Shown piece after piece: positions 58,325 to 64,000 of a stretch of DNA of 64,000 nucleotides (its first letter is position 1; every line of letters starts with the position of its first letter). Under the pieces are notes generated by a model. The model was not told the origin of the DNA and did not search any database. It was given only the letters and a program-made list of their open reading frames with translations. This DNA is from Pseudomonas ekonensis (GTDB lineage: Bacteria; Pseudomonadota; Gammaproteobacteria; Pseudomonadales; Pseudomonadaceae): assembly GCF_019145435.1 (NCBI RefSeq), contig NZ_JAHSTS010000001.1:337501-401500 (forward strand). The letters are read 5' to 3'. The translations under genes and the position numbers were made by a program.

Positions 58325-59599
58325 TCAGATCAGCGGCTCATCCGCTTTCTTGTGCTTCCAGCTGTCGTTGCCCGGCAGGATCAGGTTCAGCGCAATCGCC
58401 ACCACCGCGCACAGCGCGATGCCTTTGAGGCCGAAGTCGTCCGGGCCGTTGCCGGTGCCGATCAGCACGCCGCCGATGCCGAACACCAGGGTCACGGACA
58501 CGATCACCAGGTTGCGCGCCTCGCCCAGGTCGATCTTGTGGCGGATCAGGGTGTTCATCCCCACCGCCGCGATCGAGCCGAACAGCAGGCACAGGATCCC
58601 GCCCATCACCGGCACCGGAATGCTCTGCAGCAGCGCGCCGAACTTGCCGATGAACGCCAGGCTGATGGCGAAGATCGCCGCCCAGGTCATGATCTTCGGG
58701 TTGTAGTTCTTGGTCAGCATCACCGCGCCGGTGACTTCGGCGTAGGTGGTGTTGGGCGGGCCGCCGAACAGGCCGGCCGCCGTGGTGGCGATGCCGTCAC
58801 CGAACAGGGTGCGGTGCAGGCCCGGCTTCTTCAGGTAGTCGCGGCCGGTCACGCTGCCCACCGCGATCACGCCGCCGATGTGCTCGATGGCCGGCGCCAG
58901 GGCCACCGGGACGATGAACAGGATCGCCTGCCAGTTGAACTCCGGTGCGGTGAAGTTCGGCAGGGCGAACCACGGCGCCGCGGCGATCTTGGCGGTGTCG
59001 ACCACGCCGAACCAGAACGACAGCGCAAAGCCCACCAGCACGCCGGAGATGATCGGCACCAGGCGGAAAATGCCTTTGCCGAACACCGCCACGATCAGCG
59101 TGGTCAGCAGCGCCGGCATCGAGATCATCATCGCGGTCTGGTAGTGGATCAGCTCGGAACCGTCGCCGGCCTTGCCCATCGCCATGTTCGCGGCGATCGG
59201 CGCCATGGCCAGGCCGATGGAGATGATCACAGGGCCGATCACCACCGGCGGCAGCAGGCGGTCGATGAACCCGGTGCCCTTGATCTTCACGGCCAGGCCC
59301 AGGAAGGTGTAGACGAAACCGGCCGCCATCACGCCGCCCATGGTCGCGGCCAGGCCGAACTGGCCCTTGGCGAGAATGATCGGGGTGATGAAGGCGAAGC
59401 TCGAGGCCAGGAATACCGGCACCTGACGCCCGGTGACGATCTGGAACAGGAGGGTGCCGAGGCCTGCGGTGAACAGCGCCACGTTCGGGTCAAGCCCGGT
59501 GATCAGCGGCATCAGCACCAGGGCGCCGAAGGCCACGAACAGCATCTGTGCGCCGGACAGCACCTGGCGCCAGAGCGGATCGTTGAACTCGTCCTGCAT
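58325..59599 (-). CDS. uraA: Uracil permease (NCS2 family)
   Basis: A 424-residue nucleobase:cation symporter-2 protein importing uracil. The membrane-embedded regions span the whole chain. The family motif with the substrate Glu is APAIEHIGGVIAVGSVTGRD near residue 235-255, and a second conserved region is GGPPNTTYAEVTGAVMLTKNYN near 285-305. ATG 59599 (9 nt from AAGGA) is preferred to GTG 59605. It follows upp by 2 nt, forming a uracil salvage operon. Confidence 0.95.
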   Translation of the reverse strand: MQDEFNDPLWRQVLSGAQMLFVAFGALVLMPLITGLDPNVALFTAGLGTLLFQIVTGRQVPVFLASSFAFITPIILAKGQFGLAATMGGVMAAGFVYTFLGLAVKIKGTGFIDRLLPPVVIGPVIISIGLAMAPIAANMAMGKAGDGSELIHYQTAMMISMPALLTTLIVAVFGKGIFRLVPIISGVLVGFALSFWFGVVDTAKIAAAPWFALPNFTAPEFNWQAILFIVPVALAPAIEHIGGVIAVGSVTGRDYLKKPGLHRTLFGDGIATTAAGLFGGPPNTTYAEVTGAVMLTKNYNPKIMTWAAIFAISLAFIGKFGALLQSIPVPVMGGILCLLFGSIAAVGMNTLIRHKIDLGEARNLVIVSVTLVFGIGGVLIGTGNGPDDFGLKGIALCAVVAIALNLILPGNDSWKHKKADEPLI

Positions 59600-59601
59600 G
59601 G

Positions 59602-60240
59602 TCACGCGTCCTTCTGCTTGGTGCCGAAGATCTTGTCACCGGCATCGCCAAGCCCCGGGATGATGTAACCGTGCTCGTTCAGTTTCTGGTCGATGGAAGC
59701 GGTATAGATGGTCACGTCCGGGTGAGCCTGCTCGACCGCGGCGATGCCTTCGGGCGCGGCGACCAGCACCATGGCGCGGATGTCCTTGCAGCCGGCCTTC
59801 TTCAACAGGTCGATGGTGGCGACCATGGAACTGCCGGTGGCGAGCATCGGGTCGATGATCATCGCCAGGCGCTCGTCGATCTCCGGGACGAGTTTCTCCA
59901 GGTAGGTGTGGGCCTGCAGCGTCTCTTCGTTGCGGGCCACGCCCACGGCGCTGACCTTGGCGCCCGGGATCAGGCTCAGCACGCCTTCGAGCATGCCGAT
60001 GCCGGCGCGCAGGATCGGCACGACGGTGATCTTCTTGCCGGCGATCTTCTCGACCGACACGGTGCCGCACCAGCCTGGGATGTCATAGGTCTCCAGGGGC
60101 AGGTCTTTGGTGGCTTCATAGGTCAACAGGGCGCCGACTTCCTGAGCGAGCTCGCGGAAATTCTTGGTGCTGATGTCGGCGCGGCGCATGAGGCCGAGCT
60201 TGTGGCGGATCAGCGGATGGCGGATCTCGAGGATGGGCAT
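59602..60240 (-). CDS. upp: Uracil phosphoribosyltransferase
   Basis: A 212-residue enzyme converting uracil and PRPP to UMP. It has the N-terminal [19 protein letters not shown], the PRPP-binding loop [20 protein letters not shown] near residue 130 and the uracil-binding [24 protein letters not shown] near 180-203 (in parts). It is divergent from hpt, across a 175-bp region containing a perfect palindrome. Confidence 0.97.
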   Translation of the reverse strand: MPILEIRHPLIRHKLGLMRRADISTKNFRELAQEVGALLTYEATKDLPLETYDIPGWCGTVSVEKIAGKKITVVPILRAGIGMLEGVLSLIPGAKVSAVGVARNEETLQAHTYLEKLVPEIDERLAMIIDPMLATGSSMVATIDLLKKAGCKDIRAMVLVAAPEGIAAVEQAHPDVTIYTASIDQKLNEHGYIIPGLGDAGDKIFGTKQKDA

Positions 60241-60297
60241 GGGAAAGGCTCCGGCGGCGGGCAAAAAAACCGGCCTAGATTAATCTATCCGAGAGTG

Positions 60298-60313
60298 ATG
60301 TCCTATAGGACAT
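60298..60313. promoter_or_regulatory. Perfect 16-bp palindrome between upp and hpt
   Basis: ATGTCCTATAGGACAT is a perfect dyad located 58 bp before upp and 103 bp before hpt. On the upp strand it includes a TATAGG that could serve as part of a -10 element. It is a candidate operator of purine/pyrimidine salvage genes; no known regulator consensus is claimed. Confidence 0.4.
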
Positions 60314-60415
60314 ACAGTACGTTAGTCCACAAAAGCTTGATTCGGCCGTTCGGGATGCGTACCTTTGCCCGCTTTTCCAAACTAGCCCCCCCATATAGTC
60401 CCCCTGGAGAGCGCC

Positions 60416-60973
60416 ATGTCCGCTGATCTCGAGCATATCCGTCAAATCATGCGAGAGGCTGACTGCCTGTACACCGAAGCTGAAGTCGAGGCGGCCATCG
60501 CCCGCGTCGGTGCGCAAATCAACGAGCAACTGGCAGACCGCAATCCGGTGGTGTTCTGTGTGATGAACGGCGGCCTGATCTTCTCCGGCAAACTGCTGAC
60601 CCACCTGCAGTTCCCGCTGGAGTCCTCCTACCTTCACGCGACCCGCTACCGCAACGAAACCACCGGCGGCGACCTGTTCTGGAAGGCCAAGCCGGAAGTC
60701 TCGTTCATCGACCGCGACGTGCTGATCATTGACGACATCCTCGACGAGGGCCACACCCTGGGCGCGATCATCGACTTCTGCAAGCACGCCGGCGCCCGTC
60801 AGGTGCACACCGCCGTGCTGATCGACAAGGACCACGACCGCAAGGCGCGTCCTGACCTGAAGGCCGACTTCGTGGGCCTGCCGTGCGTCGACCGCTACAT
60901 CTTCGGCTACGGCATGGACTACAAGGGCTACTGGCGCAACGCCAACGGGATCTTCGCCGTCAAAGGCATGTAA
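60416..60973 (+). CDS. hpt: Hypoxanthine-guanine phosphoribosyltransferase
   Basis: A 185-residue purine salvage enzyme converting hypoxanthine or guanine plus PRPP to IMP or GMP. The PRPP motif is VLIIDDILDEGHTLGAIIDF near residue 102, and the substrate-contacting DFVGLPCVDRYIFGYGMDYKG near 150-170 (in parts). ATG 60416 has a CTGGAGAG ribosome site. A REP hairpin follows the stop. Confidence 0.96.
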   Translation: MSADLEHIRQIMREADCLYTEAEVEAAIARVGAQINEQLADRNPVVFCVMNGGLIFSGKLLTHLQFPLESSYLHATRYRNETTGGDLFWKAKPEVSFIDRDVLIIDDILDEGHTLGAIIDFCKHAGARQVHTAVLIDKDHDRKARPDLKADFVGLPCVDRYIFGYGMDYKGYWRNANGIFAVKGM

Positions 60974-60987
60974 CCCCGCATCGATCT

Positions 60988-61021
60988 CCCTGCGGGAGCC
61001 GGCAGGCTGGCTCCCGCAGGG
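60988..61021. repeat. REP hairpin
   Basis: CCCTGCGGGAGCC and GGCTCCCGCAGGG form perfect 13-nt arms around an 8-nt loop, between hpt and the next gene. Confidence 0.75.
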
Positions 61022-61087
61022 CCTCATGCCTGCTGATCCCCCCGCAAGCCCATGCTAGAGTGCTCGGCCCCGCCCCCGGAGCCTGTC

Positions 61088-61567
61088 ATGAGCCTCTTGA
61101 TCCGCAGCTGCGCCGCCCTGTTCCTGACCCTCAGCCTGCCCCTGGCCGCCGCGCCCCTGCACAGCCAGTTCCTGCCGCCGGACGACCTGACCCTGCGCGA
61201 CGCCGAACCCGAACAGCAGCAACTGCTGCAGGTCACCGACTATTCGGTGGTGGTGGGGGCCCAGCGTCAGTCCAGTCAGCAGCCGATCCCGGTCACCTCG
61301 CCGCTGATGATCCGCCTCAAGGGCAAGTCCCTGAACAAGGGCGCGACGGTCACGCAGGTGCTGGTCAATTTCGACGGCGAAAGCAAAAGCCTGAAGAAGC
61401 CGGTGTATGACGACAAGGCCAAGACCCTCACGTTGTTCTACCCGCTGGCCCAGTACCGGGTGGTGATCGACCTGCTGCGCAACGACACGGTGTATGTCCA
61501 GTTCCTCAGCTACGCCAACGGCCACATCTGGGCCGATTTGCACACCGGGGCCGTGCGCTCGCGTTGA
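61088..61567 (+). CDS. Exported protein of unknown function
   Basis: A 159-residue protein with a signal peptide (MSLLIRSCAALFLTLSLPLAAAP, cleavage near residue 22). The mature part has SQFLPPDDLTLRDAEPEQQQLLQVTDYSVVVGAQ (in parts) and near its end VQFLSYANGHIWADLHTG. I recognise no family. A homologue at the matching place next to hpt in P. aeruginosa is expected from synteny. ATG 61088 is chosen so that the signal is N-terminal. Confidence 0.75.
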   Translation: MSLLIRSCAALFLTLSLPLAAAPLHSQFLPPDDLTLRDAEPEQQQLLQVTDYSVVVGAQRQSSQQPIPVTSPLMIRLKGKSLNKGATVTQVLVNFDGESKSLKKPVYDDKAKTLTLFYPLAQYRVVIDLLRNDTVYVQFLSYANGHIWADLHTGAVRSR

Positions 61568-61630
61568 GCGCCGTGCCTGCGCGGGGGTAAACTGCCCGCC
61601 CCGTGAAATGTCCGCGAGCTGGAGTCGGCA

Positions 61631-61918
61631 ATGCGTAAAGATAAGAAGCAAGTGATTGGTGACGAGATCGGCGATGAGCAGATCAAGCTGTTCCTGGACT
61701 TCGAGCCGGCCGATGCCACCTCGCCGTCGCTGCACAAGCTGATCAAGGCCTATCGCGGTCTGCGCATCGACGATTTCGAGCGTTTCCTGACGTTTTTCCT
61801 GGCCGCCGGCCTGGATCTGGACGGCAAGGACGAGCAGGGCAAGACCTTCGTCGAGCTGATCCGCGACCAGCGCAACGCGCCGGAGTACATCGAGCTGATC
61901 GAAAAGGCCCGCGTTTAA
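61631..61918 (+). CDS. PA4642-family small protein
   Basis: A 95-residue acidic protein, mostly charged, with DEQIKLFLDFEPADATSPSLHKLIKAYRGLR (in parts) and DDFERFLTFFLAAGLDLDGKDEQGKTF. This matches the conserved Pseudomonas family named after PA4642, of unknown function. The C-terminal half resembles an ankyrin-like helical pair, which is only an impression. It lies convergent to mqo, with a terminator between. Confidence 0.85.
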   Translation: MRKDKKQVIGDEIGDEQIKLFLDFEPADATSPSLHKLIKAYRGLRIDDFERFLTFFLAAGLDLDGKDEQGKTFVELIRDQRNAPEYIELIEKARV

Positions 61919-61932
61919 GATCACCGCCAATC

Positions 61933-61962
61933 CTGTGGCGAGGGAGCCAGCTCCCGCGCCAC
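61933..61962. repeat. REP-like hairpin
   Basis: CTGTGGCGAGGGAGC and GCTCCCGCGCCACA form an imperfect stem directly after the PA4642-family stop. It belongs to the same REP class as 58279-58310. Confidence 0.65.
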
Positions 61963-61984
61963 AAAAGCTGATTTTTCAGGCATG

Positions 61985-62024
61985 AAAAAACGCCCCGCAC
62001 TCACTGAGAACGGGGCGTTTTTCA
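61985..62024. terminator. Terminator between PA4642-family gene and mqo
   Basis: AAAAAACGCCCCG and CGGGGCGTTTTT form a strong stem with a 13-nt loop and A/T flanks on both sides, suited to ending both convergent transcripts. Confidence 0.88.
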
Positions 62025-62034
62025 TGGGGCGCGA

Positions 62035-63543
62035 TCAAGCGAAGCTTGGGGTCTCGCTGCTTTCCTCGACCAGCTCCAGGGCGATGTTGTTCTGCGTGTT
62101 GATCTTGCGGTACAGCGCAGCATCGGTTTCCAGCGCCTTTTCACGGGCCGGGAAGATTTCCGCCAGTTTGGCGGCCCATTCGCCCTTGGCCTGGGCCGGG
62201 AAGCATTTCTCGATCAGCTCGAGCATGATCGACACGGTCACCGAGGCGCCTGGCGAAGCGCCGAGCAGGGCGGCCAGGGAGCCGTCCTTCGCCGCCACCA
62301 GTTCGGTGCCGAACTGCAGGATGCCGCCCTTCTTCGGGTCCTTCTTGATGATCTGCACCCGCTGGCCGGCCACTTCCAGGCGCCAGTCCTCGGCTTTCGC
62401 CTGCGGGTAGAAGCGGCGCAGGGATTCCAGGCGCTGCTCCATCGACTGCATCACTTCGCTGACCAGGTACTTGGTCAGGTCCATGTTGTTCTTCGCCACG
62501 GCCAGCATCGGGCCGATGTTGCCGGCGCGCACCGACATCGGCAGGTCCATGAACGAACCGTGCTTGAGGAACTTGGTGGTGAAACCGGCGTACGGCCCGA
62601 ACAGCAGGGACTTCTTGCCGTCGACCACGCGGGTGTCCAGGTGCGGCACGGACATCGGCGGCGAGCCCACGGCGGCCTGGCTGTAGACCTTGGCCTGGTG
62701 GTGCTTGACCACTTCCGGGTTGTCGCAGCGCAGCCACTGGCCGCTGATCGGGAAGCCGCCGAAGCCTTTGCTTTCCTCGATGCCCGAAGCCTGCAGCAGC
62801 GGCAGGGCCGCGCCGCCGGCACCGAGGAACACGAACCTGGCGTCGACCTCGCGGCTGTTGCCGCTGTTGACGTCCTTGATGCTGACGGTCCAGCCGTTGC
62901 CGTTGCGCTTGAGGCCGGTCACGCGCTTGCAGTACTTGACCTGGGCATCGGGCGCGCTGGTCAGGTGCTTGAGCAGCTGGTTGGTGAGGGCGCCGAAGTT
63001 GACGTCGGTGCCGTTGAGCACGCGGGTGGCGGCCAGCACCTGATCGGCCGGGCGGCCCGGCATCATCAGCGGCATCCACTCGGCCATCTTGGCCTTGTCT
63101 TCGGTGTATTCCATGTCGGCGAACGCGTGGTGCTTGCTCAGCACCTTGAAGCGTTCCTTGAGGAACGACACGCCTTTGTCGCCTTCGACATAGCTCAGGT
63201 GCGGCACCGGGCTGATGAACGATTTGCTCGAGCCGAACGTGCCCTTGCGGGTCAGGTAGGACCAGAACTGCTTCGACACCTCGAACTGGGTGTTGATGTG
63301 CACGGCCTTCTTGATGTCGACGGTGCCGTCGGCAGCCTGCGGCGTGTAGTTCAGCTCGCACAGGCCGGCGTGGCCGGTGCCCGCGTTGTTCCACGGGTTG
63401 GAACTCTCCGCGGCTCCGGAATCCATCAGCTCGACGACTTCCAGCTTGATCGCCGGGTCGAGCTCCTTGAGCAGCACCGCAAGGGTGGCGCTCATGATGC
63501 CGGCCCCTACCAGAACTACGTCGACTGCTTCGTTATGCGCCAT
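62035..63543 (-). CDS. mqo: Malate:quinone oxidoreductase
   Basis: A 502-residue FAD-dependent peripheral membrane dehydrogenase that oxidises malate to oxaloacetate and passes electrons to quinone in the TCA cycle. The FAD motif is [21 protein letters not shown] (residues 7-27, in part). Family marks are [22 protein letters not shown] (in parts) near 46-67 and [32 protein letters not shown] (in parts) near 240. A GGAG lies 8 nt upstream of the ATG. Pseudomonas commonly uses Mqo as its main malate-oxidising enzyme. Confidence 0.97.
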   Translation of the reverse strand: MAHNEAVDVVLVGAGIMSATLAVLLKELDPAIKLEVVELMDSGAAESSNPWNNAGTGHAGLCELNYTPQAADGTVDIKKAVHINTQFEVSKQFWSYLTRKGTFGSSKSFISPVPHLSYVEGDKGVSFLKERFKVLSKHHAFADMEYTEDKAKMAEWMPLMMPGRPADQVLAATRVLNGTDVNFGALTNQLLKHLTSAPDAQVKYCKRVTGLKRNGNGWTVSIKDVNSGNSREVDARFVFLGAGGAALPLLQASGIEESKGFGGFPISGQWLRCDNPEVVKHHQAKVYSQAAVGSPPMSVPHLDTRVVDGKKSLLFGPYAGFTTKFLKHGSFMDLPMSVRAGNIGPMLAVAKNNMDLTKYLVSEVMQSMEQRLESLRRFYPQAKAEDWRLEVAGQRVQIIKKDPKKGGILQFGTELVAAKDGSLAALLGASPGASVTVSIMLELIEKCFPAQAKGEWAAKLAEIFPAREKALETDAALYRKINTQNNIALELVEESSETPSFA

Positions 63544-64000
63544 TTAACGCGTCTCCAAAATCTGCAGCACCAAATTGTCGGCATGGCTGCCAGGTGTTCC
63601 GGGGCAGGTCAGTGGCGCCCCAGGTAACCCATGGCCAGGATCGCCATGTCCGAATCTTCGCAATTTTTCGCAACTTCGACGGATGCAGACGGCCCGGCCT
63701 CATGAGCTCCATGAACTCATTTCGGCGCGCGGCTGGCAATTCGACTTATGGTCGAGTCATCCGTTCGTGCAACCAAATCCGTAGCGGACAGGCATCAGGC
63801 TCCGGTGTTCGAGGCGTACGCGGTCCTGTGTCGTTGGGCTGTTGTAGACGCTAATGGTGCATGTTCAGACGCAAAACTATTCATTTGCTCGCCACACTCT
63901 TGTGAAGTTGTGAAAACCCGTTTTTTTCACGCTCTTTTGAAGACGTGAACCTCAAAAAGGGCTGCCCCGGCCGGGCACCGTGCCCGGATGGATGGCCGCC
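63544..64000. other. Region upstream of mqo, no gene supported
   Basis: This 457-bp stretch should contain the mqo promoter and the 5' region of a gene outside the window. A 12-codon frame (63609-63647, minus) in the mqo leader would encode MAILAMGYLGRH, with only a weak ribosome site. Frames on the plus strand here are short and have no recognisable product. A GC-rich hairpin-like run (GCCCCGGCCGGGC) is near 63965. Confidence 0.5.

Noticed and set aside
63748..63948. 66-codon plus-strand frame near the right end
   Set aside because: No ribosome site or recognisable protein features, and it overlaps AT-rich sequence that looks like a promoter region.

Overview
The window is chromosomal DNA of a fluorescent-group Pseudomonas. 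Evidence: high GC, a Pseudomonas-type 23S-5S rRNA end, Pseudomonas REP hairpins, and gene order that largely parallels the P. aeruginosa PA4640-PA4686 region (mqo, hpt, upp/uraA, hemH, phr/merR, murI/moeB/prmC/prfA/hemA, lolB/ispE/tRNA-Gln/prs/rplY/pth/ychF, carbonic anhydrase, rimI/holD, mksFEB). All family assignments come from reading the translations; no database search was run.

Layout. 1-2900: 3' part of an rRNA operon (23S lacking its 5' end, then 5S, then a terminator). 3-6.6 kb: a three-gene envelope lipid-transport operon, two PqiA-like proteins plus a PqiB/LetB-like protein with six MCE repeats. 6.7-11.6 kb (-): MksF-MksE-MksB condensin. 11.7-14.2 kb: DNA polymerase III psi subunit, RimI, an acidic unknown protein and a beta-carbonic anhydrase. 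14.2-19.5 kb (-): a SET-like protein, an exported unknown protein, an AcpA-type Tat-exported phosphatase and a short-chain fatty acid transporter. 19.8-27.9 kb: MFS transporter, BdlA-like soluble chemoreceptor, flavin reductase-like protein, membrane protein, MerR regulator, gamma-glutamyltransferase and a DUF2817 peptidase-like protein.

28.0-30.2 kb is the clearest accessory island. It holds an unusually short S-type pyocin-like HNH nuclease, an immunity gene, a decapitated immunity remnant and a second intact immunity gene. The island is bracketed by two near-identical ~46-bp copies of the tRNA-Met terminator region. Then come tRNA-Met, a transmembrane chemoreceptor and a fosmidomycin-resistance-type MFS protein, followed by the housekeeping block 34-46 kb (ychF, pth, rplY, prs, tRNA-Gln, ispE, lolB, a TPR lipoprotein; divergently hemA, prfA, prmC, moeB, murI, then pagL).

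46.6-56.1 kb (-) is a nine-gene operon: DUF523/DUF1722, a LitR/MlrA-like MerR regulator, photolyase, NTF2-like, SDR, FAD oxidoreductase, DUF1365, cyclopropane synthase-like methyltransferase and DUF2878. A FAD oxidoreductase lies upstream of it. The operon promoter carries two TRTACA-N12-TGTAYA elements, and a related element lies in the next intergenic region. The regulator lacks the histidines that CarH/LitR use to bind cobalamin. The gene set suggests a light or photo-oxidative stress programme that modifies membrane fatty acids and repairs DNA. The window ends with hemH, uraA/upp, hpt, two small conserved genes and mqo.
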